Shown here one piece after another: positions 13,583-22,375 of a stretch of DNA of 32,688 nt. The notes under the pieces are model-generated. The model saw only the letters and a list, made by a program, of their open reading frames with translations. It made no database searches and was not told where the DNA came from. The position numbers and the translations under genes were made by a program. The DNA is from a virus: IMG/VR virus record IMGVR_UViG_3300032931_000365, positions 1-32,688 of that record. The stretch is one strand, 5' to 3'. Numbering within the stretch: position 1 is the stretch's first letter; each line of letters starts with the position of its first letter.

Positions 13583-14349
13583 AAAAGTGTTATCCCCGCC
13601 GTCAGTTCCCGGAGCGTCATATCCCATTCCCTCAATTCATGCTCCCCATAAATCGGGCGCTTGGCCGGAGGGCTGCCGACGATCTTCACAAAGAAAACGT
13701 GCGCATATCTGGTATCTGGGATCAAAACGAATCTCCCGGCCGGTCCGTAGATCGAAGTCAAGAAAAGCTCGATCTCATCAACGACGGCCGGATCGTTAAT
13801 GTGTTTTATCTGGATCTTAAATTCCTTTTGTTCTGAAAAATAGACGTCCCAATCTTGGCCATAGGCGGTCTGCTTTTCGTCCGTGTGGAATGTCTTTCCA
13901 TCCTCCCGGCCGGGTTGGACGAAGGCTTGGGAAAATTCATCGAGATCCCCGAGCCAAAGTTCGCCGATCCTGGGAATGAGCGGGTTGGTCGCATCGTCAA
14001 TATAAACCCGCCAATATCGGTAACTTGCCAGCGGTCTTAAATATAAATCGTGTTCCCTCCAGGTCGGGTTCCAGGAATCAAGCGCGGCCCCCGGGAATCC
14101 GGCGTTGTTGGCCTCGATCGTAATCGTCGCCGCCTGCAGCAGGGTGTGGTTAAAAATGGCGATCATCTCGACCATGGCTGGGGCGCCCAGGTCGATGATG
14201 ATTTCCTGGGCGAGCTTGCTGGTCCAATAAAAAGGCTTCGAAGGCCGATTATCGTAAAGGTTTTCTTTTGGGTAGATCGTGTTTTCGGTCGAAACCGAGA
14301 GCAGGGTCGTGGCCGTCAAAAGGTTGGTTGCTGAATAAAAAAATGGCAT
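13579..14349 (-). CDS. Distal tail protein candidate with discoidin-like domain, 256 aa
   Basis: It is the first gene after the tape measure, separated by one base, the usual place for a distal tail protein. The N-terminal half (about 20 to 135) has a discoidin-like layout: YWTSKLAQEIIIDLGAPAMV, IAIFNHTLLQAATITIEAN, YRYWRVYIDD and IGELWLGD. The C-terminal half (about 165 to 256) is beta-rich (YFSEQKEFKIQIKHI, GRFVLIPDTRYAHVFFVKIV). It likely forms a ring at the tail end connecting tube and hub. Confidence 0.65.
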   Translation of the reverse strand: MPFFYSATNLLTATTLLSVSTENTIYPKENLYDNRPSKPFYWTSKLAQEIIIDLGAPAMVEMIAIFNHTLLQAATITIEANNAGFPGAALDSWNPTWREHDLYLRPLASYRYWRVYIDDATNPLIPRIGELWLGDLDEFSQAFVQPGREDGKTFHTDEKQTAYGQDWDVYFSEQKEFKIQIKHINDPAVVDEIELFLTSIYGPAGRFVLIPDTRYAHVFFVKIVGSPPAKRPIYGEHELREWDMTLRELTAGITLL

Positions 14350-14350
14350 T

Positions 14351-17260
14351 TTAAACTCCCAGGGCTTCGGCGACCAGCCGCTTGCCGACGTTGGTTTTTA
14401 TCCATTCGACGATTTCGGGTCCGATCTTGCTCCGGACCGTTTCCCGGAAGCTCTCGGCATCGAGCGTCTGAATGTTGAATTCGGCCTGCAAAATTACGGC
14501 GCCGCCGTTTCCATTTCGGGGCCCGCCTTCGGTGATAAGGGTCTTAAGCCCGGGCAGGGGCATGGTGATCTCCGGGATGCTGGGGGTCCCATGGACTACC
14601 AACATTTCGGTTTGCGTTGAAATCGCGCCGCTCGCCGCTCCCCGGAGGTTGGCGATCTGGCTATCGATGCTCTGCAGGGCCGTCAAAATCGGGCCCAGGA
14701 AGTCCTTTATGGCGTAGAGGACCGTGACCGTTTCCTGGGTCGCCCATTCCGTGTTAAAAAAGAAATTGTGCCAGGTGTTAAAATAAGCAGCCGGAAGGTT
14801 GATAATCCAATCGTGAAGCTCTTTCCCGTCCGCCCACATCAATTTGAGCCAATAGGTGACGTCGGTCTGCTTGCCCCCTCCCCCGCCGAAAAGGCTTTCT
14901 ATGGCTTTGAATCCGGCAAAGATCGCGATCGCGATCGCCCCGACTATCAAAAGCGGGACGGCCGCCGCCGCCAGGATCGTCGCCGCGCTGGCTATGGCCG
15001 TGGCCAGGGTCACCAGGGCCGTGGCTAATCCTACCGCGATCGTGCCTATGGCCGTGGCGATCGCCGTGGCCAGGGTCGTTATAACCGTGGCGATCGTGGT
15101 AGCGATGCTGGTTATAATAGTCCCGACGCTGGTCATGGCCGTGCCTACCGTGGTCATGCTGGTGCCTACGGATGTGGCCGCTTCCGCGGTTTTCTTCACT
15201 AAAATATCTTCGAGAAATCCTTTGACCCATTTTGTCGCAAGCTCGCCGATCATCGTGAAAAAGGATTCTTTAATATTGCCCCAAAGGTCTTTGAAGAAAG
15301 CCTTAAAATCGATGTCCATTTTTAAGAGTTTATCGACGCTCCAGGTTTCCACGAATTTCTGGAAGGTATCTCCGAATCCCTGAGCGATGTCGTTATAAAG
15401 CCCGGCAAATGCCTCGGAGACGGGATCGACCACGGCGGTCTTTATTTCGTCCTTCGGCCATCCCGGGAATGGCGGGAGTTTGAAACCCAGGATCCCGAGC
15501 TGTAGTCTCTGCAGCTCATAGATATATGCCTTGAGGGTCATGGTGCTGATTCCCATCCCGTAGGCCATCGCGTCCAATTTATCGTCCAAAGTATCGAAGG
15601 CGTAGCCGGTCGAGGCCAGCTCTTTCGGCATGGTATGCATCAGCGAGGAAAGATCCCGGCCCTTTCCCGTAGCCGTGGCCATCGCCATACTTCCGGCTGC
15701 AACATAACGGCCGAAAGGTTCCAGGGCTTCATTCACCGCGCGGATCCCTTTGGCATAATCCTCTTGAGAAATTTTGCCCGCTTTAAGGAGCTTATCGAGT
15801 TCCTGGGCGTAGCCAGCATATTTATCCGTTTCGGAGGCTGTCAGCGCCGTCTGGATCCCGGCTGCTTTCAAAAAGTTTGTCCATTCCTCCAGCGCTTTTT
15901 TCGCGTCGGCTGCGACTTTCGCCGCGTTCACCATTTTCTGATTGGCTTCCTCCAGGGCTCTTGCCTGCGCTTCTAAAACGCTATTATGTTGCTTGCCTAC
16001 TTCGGCCAAGGCCTTTTGAATCGCGATCGTTTCCTGGTCCGTTAAATTCTTGACTTCGCCTTTCTGAATTGCCCGGACGAGGGCCGCGATATTGCCGTCG
16101 TAGGCGTCTATTAATTTGCTCATTTGGCCGTAATGGAAACCGGCCGCGACCGCCGCCTCGGAGAGCTTGTCGATCAATTTCATTTGGGAATCATGGAGGC
16201 GTTTGTCGGCTTCGATCACATAATTCTCGGCCGTGGAAATTTGGCCGAGGATCTGGATATAATAAGAAAGGGTGCCGATGATTGCTACAAAAGCGCCCAT
16301 CATCAGGCCCGCTCCGAGGGTTGTCGTTCCCATCATCGCTGAAAAACTCTTGAGGCCCGCCGTGAGCTTTGGAATCAAAACCAGAAGCGATCCGCCAACC
16401 GTCATAAGGCCGCCGAAAACCAGGGCCGTTCCGGATATCGCTTTGGCCAGCTCCGGGTGTGCCTCCGCCCATTTGCGGATCCCGGCCACGATGTCGGTTG
16501 TCTTTTTCATAAAATCCGTGATCATGGGCAGCAGCGTTTCTCCGATCGTCCGGCCTACCGCCCCGGTCGCCAATTTTAATTCGTCCTGGGCATCGGCAAA
16601 ATCGCGGCTTGCCTTTACACCATCCTTGCCCATGACTAGGCCCAATTCCCGGGCCCGCTCCATTTGGTTCCGCATCCCTTCGGCGCCTTCATTCAAAAAC
16701 GGGATCATATCCTTCCCGCTTCGGCCGAGAAGTTCCATCGCCGCCGCCGTTTTTATCGGGCCGTCCGGCATCGTCGAAAATCGCTCTGCGAGACTCATGA
16801 GCATGGCATCGGTATCTTTTAATTTTCCCGTGGCATCGAAAACGGAAATGCCGAGGAGATCAAATTTCTGTTGGGCCTGGGCGCTCCCGCCCGCCGCGTC
16901 TACCATATTCCTTGAAAGAATGCCGAGGCCCGTGGCCATCCCTTCCAGCGAGGTCCCGGATTTCTCGGCGATGAGCCGGAGCGATTGGAGGGTGTCGGCG
17001 TTGATCCCGATCTTTTGAGAAAGTTCGTCTATCCCGTCCCCATATCTTGCTGTCGCCTGGACGGTCCCTAAAATCGAGGCGGTTATGGCCGCCCCGGCTA
17101 TGGCCATCCTGGTCCCCATGGTCGTAAAGGCGGCATCTATATTTTTAGCGGATCCGGTTAGGGTTTTTTCGTCGGCCTTAACGCCCTCGACCGATTGGTT
17201 CCAGCCGGTCTTGTCCAACATTAATTTGGCAACGATTGCTCCGGCTAAAAATCCGCTCAT
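14351..17260 (-). CDS. Tape measure protein, 969 aa
   Basis: This is the longest gene in the window. It starts at ATG 17260, overlapping the stop of the second chaperone frame. The N-terminus (SGFLAGAIVAKLMLDKTGWN, then ADEKTLTGSAKNIDAAF) is typical of phage tape measures. A segment around 70 to 260 contains GDGIDELSQKIGINADTLQS. Two hydrophobic stretches lie near 275 to 345. Another, about 690 to 800, is a heptad-like Ala, Thr and Ile-rich run ending in a hydrophobic AVPLLIVGAIAIAIFAGF. The protein sets tail length and helps DNA entry into the cell. At about 1.5 angstrom per residue, 969 residues suggest a tail near 145 nm. No muramidase domain is seen. Confidence 0.9.
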   Translation of the reverse strand: MSGFLAGAIVAKLMLDKTGWNQSVEGVKADEKTLTGSAKNIDAAFTTMGTRMAIAGAAITASILGTVQATARYGDGIDELSQKIGINADTLQSLRLIAEKSGTSLEGMATGLGILSRNMVDAAGGSAQAQQKFDLLGISVFDATGKLKDTDAMLMSLAERFSTMPDGPIKTAAAMELLGRSGKDMIPFLNEGAEGMRNQMERARELGLVMGKDGVKASRDFADAQDELKLATGAVGRTIGETLLPMITDFMKKTTDIVAGIRKWAEAHPELAKAISGTALVFGGLMTVGGSLLVLIPKLTAGLKSFSAMMGTTTLGAGLMMGAFVAIIGTLSYYIQILGQISTAENYVIEADKRLHDSQMKLIDKLSEAAVAAGFHYGQMSKLIDAYDGNIAALVRAIQKGEVKNLTDQETIAIQKALAEVGKQHNSVLEAQARALEEANQKMVNAAKVAADAKKALEEWTNFLKAAGIQTALTASETDKYAGYAQELDKLLKAGKISQEDYAKGIRAVNEALEPFGRYVAAGSMAMATATGKGRDLSSLMHTMPKELASTGYAFDTLDDKLDAMAYGMGISTMTLKAYIYELQRLQLGILGFKLPPFPGWPKDEIKTAVVDPVSEAFAGLYNDIAQGFGDTFQKFVETWSVDKLLKMDIDFKAFFKDLWGNIKESFFTMIGELATKWVKGFLEDILVKKTAEAATSVGTSMTTVGTAMTSVGTIITSIATTIATVITTLATAIATAIGTIAVGLATALVTLATAIASAATILAAAAVPLLIVGAIAIAIFAGFKAIESLFGGGGGKQTDVTYWLKLMWADGKELHDWIINLPAAYFNTWHNFFFNTEWATQETVTVLYAIKDFLGPILTALQSIDSQIANLRGAASGAISTQTEMLVVHGTPSIPEITMPLPGLKTLITEGGPRNGNGGAVILQAEFNIQTLDAESFRETVRSKIGPEIVEWIKTNVGKRLVAEALGV

Positions 17261-17903
17261 GTCATCTCCTCCTCTTGCTCAAGGAGCTTTAGCGACCATT
17301 CGATTTGGGTGGTTTCTTGTTCAAAGGCATCCCCTCCGGTCATTCCGATCCCCGTTTCATAAATTCGATCGTGCCGGTCCCGGAGGCGTTTCTTCTTGGC
17401 CTCTCGGAGCCAAAATTTAAAATCCCGGTAATCCAGATTCAGCAGTTCTCTGTAATGGAAGAGGCCGGGGAAAACCCCAGCTATCAAGGCGTAGGATTCG
17501 CCCCAGCCTCTAACCCATTTTTTTCTGCTTGCTCCGGACTTACCGGTTTCGCCTCCGGCTTCGATTCAGCGTCGGGCGCCGATGGGATCATGGCTTTCCT
17601 TCCGTAATATTTCGACATTACGAATTCTACGATCGCCCGCAGATCCTGAAAATCGATCATCTCGACCTCGGCCCGGGGCGCCCCCGTCATCAATTCTACC
17701 TCATCGTAGAGGATGAAAATTGATTCGAAGGCTGGCTCGGTGTCCGCTATCGAGCGGACCTCTTTGATCTTTTTTTCGATTTTGGCGATTTGCTCAAAGA
17801 CCGGCTTGTTAATTCGGACCCCATAAATGATCCCGTTAATTTCGACCTCGACCGGGTTGTGCAGGGTCTTGGCCGTGGTGACGCTGATTCTGTTTTCCGT
17901 CAT
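17257..17903 (-). CDS. Tail assembly chaperone gpGT, made by -1 frameshift, 215 aa
   Basis: The second frame (17257 to 17568) has no ribosome site of its own and its only early start codon is a TTG. In the -1 frame it is open across the end of the first frame. Slipping at A AAA AAT (17517 to 17523) joins 129 residues of gpG to 86 residues continuing WVRGWGESYALIAGVFPGLF. The extension contains HYRELLNLDYRDFKFWLREA and an acidic end LLEQEEEMT. In lambda the matching GT fusion bridges the tape measure and the tail tube protein. The layout here (tube, G, T, tape measure) is the same. Confidence 0.75.
17484..17903 (-). CDS. Tail assembly chaperone gpG-like, 139 aa
   Basis: This is the unshifted product. 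It starts at ATG 17903 just after the tail tube stop, without a clear Shine-Dalgarno, so coupling is likely. Residues 15 to 110 (NPVEVEINGIIYGVRINKPV, IEKKIKEVRSI, FILYDEVELMTG, DLRAIVEFVMSKYYG) fit phage tail assembly chaperones. The Pro, Glu and Ala-rich end holds the slippery codons AEK-N. The larger yield of this short form over the fused form is known from lambda. Confidence 0.75.
   Translation of the reverse strand: MTENRISVTTAKTLHNPVEVEINGIIYGVRINKPVFEQIAKIEKKIKEVRSIADTEPAFESIFILYDEVELMTGAPRAEVEMIDFQDLRAIVEFVMSKYYGRKAMIPSAPDAESKPEAKPVSPEQAEKNGLEAGANPTP
17517..17523 (-). promoter_or_regulatory. -1 frameshift slippery heptamer A AAA AAT
   Basis: In the gpG frame the codons are GAA AAA AAT, giving the X XXY YYZ heptamer A AAA AAT. 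Downstream hairpins could stimulate slipping: GGCG with CGCC (17488 to 17502) and GCTGGGG with CCCCGGC (17464 to 17481). Confidence 0.75.
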
Positions 17904-17905
17904 GA

Positions 17906-18424
17906 TCAGACAGTTCCGAAAGTCCCGAAGTCCCCGTATGTACCGCTTTCCTGTGAAATGAAAACTTTGAAACCGATCAAAAAGACACGCTGGGTCGATC
18001 GGTCAAAGTCCAGCGTCCATTTTCTGAATGGGTAGGTTTTATAGAGGATGATCCATTCGGCCGGGATAATGCTCGCGACGTTATCGCAAACCGGCTTGAT
18101 TGCCATCGCTTTCGCGTGGGCGTACATATCGCAGCCGACCATTCCCCGCATCGTCAAAACGCTCCCGAATAAAACTCCGAGAAGAACCAGCTCGAGCTGG
18201 GCCAGGGTGCTCCTGGTCATCGGTACGTCGAGCTCGACTTTGGATCCACCCATGACGCCATCGACATCCGCGTCCCCGAAAGCTTCTTCCTGGATGCTGT
18301 TGATCGTGTCGGTCTGCTTCAGCGAAACTTTGCCCAGGAAGGGCGCCAAGGTGATCATGTCGCTCTCGCCGTATCCCCATTCGATCTCGCAGGGACCCAT
18401 GTCCCCAAATGGTAATTTAGGCAT
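17906..18424 (-). CDS. Tail tube protein, 172 aa
   Basis: I choose ATG 18424, with AAGGAG nine bases upstream. The upstream extension has no support. The sequence is the beta-rich type of siphovirus tail tubes: GDMGPCEIEWGYGESDMI, LGKVSLKQTDTINSIQEEAF, GSKVELDVPMTRST, and a late strand set with WTLDFDRSTQRVFLIGFKVF. It precedes the two chaperone frames, as the major tail protein does in lambda-like and HK97-like phages. Absence of a sheath gene next to it supports a non-contractile tail. Confidence 0.75.
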   Translation of the reverse strand: MPKLPFGDMGPCEIEWGYGESDMITLAPFLGKVSLKQTDTINSIQEEAFGDADVDGVMGGSKVELDVPMTRSTLAQLELVLLGVLFGSVLTMRGMVGCDMYAHAKAMAIKPVCDNVASIIPAEWIILYKTYPFRKWTLDFDRSTQRVFLIGFKVFISQESGTYGDFGTFGTV

Positions 18425-18449
18425 CTTGCTTTTCTCCTTGCTTCGCCCG

Positions 18450-18875
18450 TTAAGATATCGAAGCCCTGAATAAATAATTCGTCGAAAATTCAAAAAGCCG
18501 TTTCTCGTCCGGGTTAAAAATTGGGGCCGGGTCCCCGACCGCGTCGATCGTCCAGGCGTAATAAACCGAGCCTGAATGAAAATATGGCAAGTGCCATCCC
18601 GACGCCCCGTGGAGAACGGAGAAAATCTGTTCGGCGTCTGCCTGTGCCGTCAGGTAGGTTGTGTTCCGATTCCATACTTGGATCGGCTTTGCTCGGAAAT
18701 CCGGAAGCTCGCCGACCAGCGCGGCGGGCACCCGGCCTAAGATAACCATTACTCGCTCCGGTGTCGGGATCCCTAGAATGTTTTTAATGGGAAGGGCCCC
18801 GACGAAAAAGTTTTCCCCGTGGATCCATGGCAGGCCGGTCTGGCTCAAAATGAAAAGCGCGGCATCCTGGAGCAT
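18450..18875 (-). CDS. Tail terminator or minor tail protein, 141 aa
   Basis: The start is ATG 18875 in a TAATG overlap with the previous gene, behind GGAGGGAGG. The pattern LQDAALFILSQTGLPWIHGE, ALPIKNILGIPTPERVMVIL and KPIQVWNRNTTYLTAQADAEQI followed by LHGASGWHLP fits tail-terminator-like proteins that cap the tube at the neck. It lies between the gp10-like gene and the tail tube gene, which is the usual place. Confidence 0.65.
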   Translation of the reverse strand: MLQDAALFILSQTGLPWIHGENFFVGALPIKNILGIPTPERVMVILGRVPAALVGELPDFRAKPIQVWNRNTTYLTAQADAEQIFSVLHGASGWHLPYFHSGSVYYAWTIDAVGDPAPIFNPDEKRLFEFSTNYLFRASIS

Positions 18876-19279
18876 TATCCTCCTCCCTCCTCTCGGATTG
18901 AGGCTGCCATGATCTCTAAATATTTGTCTACATAAAGCGTCAATTTGCTCTCCAGGTATTTGGGCCCGGATCCGGGTTCGCTCCAATGCTTCGGCGTCGG
19001 GTCATCCGTTACCATTTCGTGGAGGAAACTCGCGTACATGATATTGAATCCGGCCCGGATCTCCGCCCCGCCGTCCTCCTGAGCTTCGATCTCGATCGTC
19101 TTTGAGCCTTTCAGCATCCCTTCCTTTAGGGGCGTCTTTGGTTCGATGTTATCTGCGTCCAGAAGTAACTGGGAGGCTGCCTTGAAAGCTCCTCGCCTGC
19201 CCGCCCCGGGGACGGTAGTCTTATTTATTTCGTCAAATCTGGCGTCAAATTGGGCCAGATCGAGCGTAAAGGTGCCCAT
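18875..19279 (-). CDS. HK97 gp10-like neck or tail completion protein, 134 aa
   Basis: The gene starts at ATG 19279, overlapping the stop codon of the gene before it. The hallmark of this family is visible: an N-terminal helix, then TPLKEGMLKGSKTIEIEAQE, GFNIMYASFLHEM and, near the C-terminus, PKYLESKLTLYVDKYLEIM. Such proteins sit between the head-tail stopper and the tail tube. Function in neck assembly is inferred from family and order. Confidence 0.75.
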   Translation of the reverse strand: MGTFTLDLAQFDARFDEINKTTVPGAGRRGAFKAASQLLLDADNIEPKTPLKEGMLKGSKTIEIEAQEDGGAEIRAGFNIMYASFLHEMVTDDPTPKHWSEPGSGPKYLESKLTLYVDKYLEIMAASIREEGGG

Positions 19280-19584
19280 TAAAGATAAACCTCATAAAAG
19301 CCCCAGGAAAAATCCTCCGGCTTCCGGATAGCCCGGATCGGCCAATCCTGGCCCTGGACCAGGGCCCGGGTCGTTATGTCGATCGTCAGGCCGGGCTGGT
19401 CCAGCCGCTTAATCAAAAGGGAAAACTCGCTCACGACTTCGTCGCCTTTAAAATCGACGACTCTCCGTCGCTTCCGGTTGATCCGGCATTTGGCCAGGAC
19501 CGTGGCCGTGGCCGTAATCGCCCCCCATTTATCAACCGTATCTTTGCTGAACGTGATCTTGTCGGTTGTATAGGCGCCAATCAT
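19279..19584 (-). CDS. Head-tail joining (stopper) protein, 101 aa
   Basis: It begins with ATG 19584, overlapping the stop of the minor head gene by ATGA. The small beta-barrel pattern of stopper proteins is seen: IGAYTTDKITFSKDTVDKWG, ATATVLAKCRINRKRRRVVD, VSEFSLLIKRLDQPGLTIDI and DWPIRAIRKPEDFSWGFYEV. Proteins of this type close the portal exit after packaging. Confidence 0.65.
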   Translation of the reverse strand: MIGAYTTDKITFSKDTVDKWGAITATATVLAKCRINRKRRRVVDFKGDEVVSEFSLLIKRLDQPGLTIDITTRALVQGQDWPIRAIRKPEDFSWGFYEVYL

Positions 19585-20492
19585 GCGTATCTCTTTCCGA
19601 CTTCCATGGCCGTCCTCGAAGTCGGGCTTATCGAATGTTCACAGTTCGGGTGCATGGGCGGAGTCGTTTCTTCGGTCAAAGGCGGGTATTCACGGTCGGT
19701 TCCGGAAATCGAATAAATTTGATCCTCGAGCGGCCGGCAGATCAGACTGCAAGGATTTGAATGGCGGCTCATCTGGACCAGATCGTTGTCGTATTCCTGG
19801 CTCATGTTTTTCGTCGCATCGCTTTGGGCTTCTCGCATCCTGGTCCGGCCGACCATCTCGGAATAATAATCCAAGGTGAAATGTCGGCCGTTGACCACGA
19901 TAAATTGGCCGCCTTCCATGTTTTCTAAAAGCCGTCCTTTGACTAATTTCGAAAGCCATCTCCGCGTGTATCCCTCCTGGACTCCCTTTGTCGCCCAATT
20001 CTTGAAAACGTCCTGGAGATAGGCTTCATCATCGTAAGCCTGCATGGGCGCCGTTTCCGGGAGGATGTCGATCGTCGCCGAGGCCGTTCTGGCTAGGTGA
20101 ATGATCGTATCGGCCGTCCGCTTGATCGTTGCATTTGCCCGGTTAAGATCCTTCAGCGTCAGGTCTATAAATTCCGTTTTGGATCGGTCGTGCGTTTGCC
20201 GGTCAAATCGCCTCGAGCGCCGGGCCCCGATGATCTCCAGCTTGACCCGGGTTATGCTCTTTCCGAAATCGTAACTCTTTGGGATCTGAATGGCAGCCCA
20301 GCGCCGGGCCTTTCCGTTCAGCTCGGCCAGGGCGCCGTGGATCTTGGTCATCGCCTTCATTGCCTCTGTCTCTTTATAATCCGAAACATCGACGGCTGTC
20401 AAATCCGAAATGATCTTATTTTTGGCGATCCGGTAGATCCGGACCAGCTCCTCCAAGGCCGTGTTCGTTTTCCAATCCGGTTGATAAGCCAT
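19581..20492 (-). CDS. MuF-like minor head protein, 303 aa
   Basis: The N-terminal two thirds are helical. The C-terminal part has the signature of phage minor capsid or head morphogenesis proteins: DYYSEMVGRTRMREAQSDA (from 208), then a cysteine pair (C248, C252) and PPMHPNCEHSISP with C284 and H286. These residues resemble the metal-binding end of MuF-type proteins. Such proteins help head assembly and are often ejected with DNA. It lies after the capsid and sugar genes rather than behind the portal, which is unusual. There is no Shine-Dalgarno and the gap to the previous stop is three bases, so coupling is likely. Confidence 0.7.
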   Translation of the reverse strand: MAYQPDWKTNTALEELVRIYRIAKNKIISDLTAVDVSDYKETEAMKAMTKIHGALAELNGKARRWAAIQIPKSYDFGKSITRVKLEIIGARRSRRFDRQTHDRSKTEFIDLTLKDLNRANATIKRTADTIIHLARTASATIDILPETAPMQAYDDEAYLQDVFKNWATKGVQEGYTRRWLSKLVKGRLLENMEGGQFIVVNGRHFTLDYYSEMVGRTRMREAQSDATKNMSQEYDNDLVQMSRHSNPCSLICRPLEDQIYSISGTDREYPPLTEETTPPMHPNCEHSISPTSRTAMEVGKRYA

Positions 20493-20495
20493 CTT

Positions 20496-21014
20496 TTAAT
20501 AATCGTCCGAATCAAAAACATTGAAAGGGTCAAAATCCTTCGGGATTTTGTCAGCGATATCCCCGGCCTCCCGTCTTTCCAAATTAAACGGGTAGACGGC
20601 GTGATCCGTCGACCAGGGTGCCAGCAAATCCCAAACCGGGGCGGGGATCGGGACCTCGAGCATCATCGCTTCGAGGTAGTCCTCCTGGACGATCCCGGCC
20701 CGAATAACGCCCTGAGCCTGGATCCCTTTTCGTCGGTCCTCATCGCCCTGCCAAACATGGACGGCCAAATAATAGGCCATCTCCGCTTGGGCCTTCTGCA
20801 AAATGATAAGCTGGGCCGCCGTTGCGTCCGCATATAGAGGGAGGGAAAAACTTGGGCTGTAAAAAAGTCGGTTGTATGCGTGCATCAGCGCTTTGATCTT
20901 ATAAAGATCCGCCGAGGCCAGGGGGCCCAGGTCATCCCAGGCTTCTGTCTCGAGCCGTTCGTTTAGAAAATAATCATCCGCTTCCGGGACATCTACAAAC
21001 CATCCTATGGGCAT
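20496..21014 (-). CDS. Head-tail adaptor-like protein, 172 aa
   Basis: The ATG at 21014 has a strong GGGAGGAG site. The N-terminal half is helical, with ADDYFLNERLETEAWDDLGP, SADLYKIKALMHAYNRLF and QLIILQKAQAEMAYYLAVHV. This helix order is typical of portal-adjacent adaptors (HK97 gp6 and the family once called DnaT-like). The C-terminal part is Pro and Asp-rich. It is the first gene after the sugar block, restarting the connector genes with its own ribosome site. Confidence 0.6.
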   Translation of the reverse strand: MPIGWFVDVPEADDYFLNERLETEAWDDLGPLASADLYKIKALMHAYNRLFYSPSFSLPLYADATAAQLIILQKAQAEMAYYLAVHVWQGDEDRRKGIQAQGVIRAGIVQEDYLEAMMLEVPIPAPVWDLLAPWSTDHAVYPFNLERREAGDIADKIPKDFDPFNVFDSDDY

Positions 21015-21032
21015 TGTCTCCTCCCTTTTTTT

Positions 21033-21776
21033 CTAAAATAATTGCGGGTCATTTAAATGTCTCTCGCATTCAATTCTAATCTTTTCTTCGGTGATGTCAA
21101 AGTTTTGGTGACCCCAAGTAGAACGGAGATTCTCCGGGCTTTGAAATTCCCGCCGTCCTCTCATCCGCCGCGCTATGGCCAGGTCGACGTCTGCCATCAT
21201 CCAATGGGCGCCGTCAAATCTCATTCTTGAAACCCGGATTTTCGGGTTGGGATTATATTTGTGGAATCCCGGCGTCCAGGTAATATGCAAACCCGTCTTT
21301 GCGATGATCGGTTTTCTGTAGGTGCTATTAATCTGCGTCGTTCTATCCGGGTCCCCATGCCTCCTCTGCCAAATGACCGGCCAGGAAGAATCCAAATCTT
21401 TTTCCGTTGTGTGTCGGTAGACTTGCCATTGATCGGCGTAGATCACGTTGCCATCCGCAAGGGCCAGGGCTTCTCGCACATCCCCGCCCCCGGTTGGAAA
21501 TATAAATTCATCCGTATCCGGCGCCATGATCCAATCTCCGTCGACCGTGAGGGCGGCCTGACCAACCAGCGCCGTGGTGAATCCATAATTGATTTTTCCG
21601 GGGAGTCTATAATTTCTGATTTTGGCATTTGGATATTGAGAAATGATCTCCGCCGTAGCATCGGTTGTCGCTTCGTCCAGCAGGATAATAATTTCATCAG
21701 CGAAGGCGTAATGGCTTAAAAAAAACGGGGCGAGCATCTCCTCGTTGAACCATCTGGAAATGACGGTTATTTTCAT
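21033..21776 (-). CDS. Glycosyltransferase, GT-A fold (family 2-like), 247 aa
   Basis: The N-terminus ITVISRWFNEE is the opening strand of family 2 or 92-type transferases, which respond to a nucleotide sugar. DEIIILLDEATTDAT follows, and a DTD metal motif (87 to 89) appears in WIMAPDTDEFIF. The C-terminal part has GLHITWTPGFHKYNP and HWMMADVDLAIARR. Expected reaction: transfer of a sugar from a nucleotide donor to a phage protein, host polymer or lipid. It overlaps the methyltransferase stop (ATGA). The acceptor is unknown. Confidence 0.8.
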   Translation of the reverse strand: MKITVISRWFNEEMLAPFFLSHYAFADEIIILLDEATTDATAEIISQYPNAKIRNYRLPGKINYGFTTALVGQAALTVDGDWIMAPDTDEFIFPTGGGDVREALALADGNVIYADQWQVYRHTTEKDLDSSWPVIWQRRHGDPDRTTQINSTYRKPIIAKTGLHITWTPGFHKYNPNPKIRVSRMRFDGAHWMMADVDLAIARRMRGRREFQSPENLRSTWGHQNFDITEEKIRIECERHLNDPQLF

Positions 21777-22375
21777 GCGGGTTCCTTGATGATCAATCCG
21801 ATTCCCATTTGGAGTCCGTGGTCCGCCAGGCTGTCTTTCTTGAAAATAATCAGGGGGAGGTTTTTCTCTTTCTCCATGATCTCATTCCAGAATCGATAAA
21901 CGGCCCGCTCAAACGGGCCCTTGGGATCTATCCCATATATGTCGTGGAAGGCCGTTAGATGTTTTACGAGCGGGTCATAAAGTTCGTAGTCTAATTTCAC
22001 GCCTTCATAAGAATGATCCCCGTCGATAAAAAGAAGGTCGATCGATCTCCCTGCCAACCGGGTCTTTAATTTCTCGACCGTCCCGGCATCATGGGAATTC
22101 CCGGCGATCTCCGGGACGGAATGTTTGCTGTGAGCCGTTATGGGGGCAAAAGGTTCTCCGAGGTCGATCCCGATATATTCGGCGTTCAATAATTCTTTAT
22201 AAAATCGGCGTTGTATGCCGTTCCAAACTCCGATCTCTACGATGATCGGCCGGATGTATCTCGCTTCAAAATAGCTGGAAACAAATTCCAGGAAACATCG
22301 CCATTCTTTCGGGTCCTGACCGAGATGCATCTTCGGGAAAGTCGTCATCAATTCATCAAATTTTTTCAGGTTCAT
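21773..22375 (-). CDS. SAM-dependent methyltransferase, class I, 200 aa
   Basis: Motif I is VEIGVWNG (46 to 53), the acidic residue for the SAM ribose is in YIGIDLG (D71), and LLFIDGDHSYEGVKLDYEL (115 to 133) with HDI (144 to 146) is the typical pattern of the Methyltransf_24 and cephalosporin-hydroxylase-like group. Members often methylate sugars. Being locked by ATGA overlaps between two glycosyltransferase genes, it probably methylates the sugar they attach. A protein or nucleic acid target cannot be excluded. Confidence 0.75.
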   Translation of the reverse strand: MNLKKFDELMTTFPKMHLGQDPKEWRCFLEFVSSYFEARYIRPIIVEIGVWNGIQRRFYKELLNAEYIGIDLGEPFAPITAHSKHSVPEIAGNSHDAGTVEKLKTRLAGRSIDLLFIDGDHSYEGVKLDYELYDPLVKHLTAFHDIYGIDPKGPFERAVYRFWNEIMEKEKNLPLIIFKKDSLADHGLQMGIGLIIKEPA

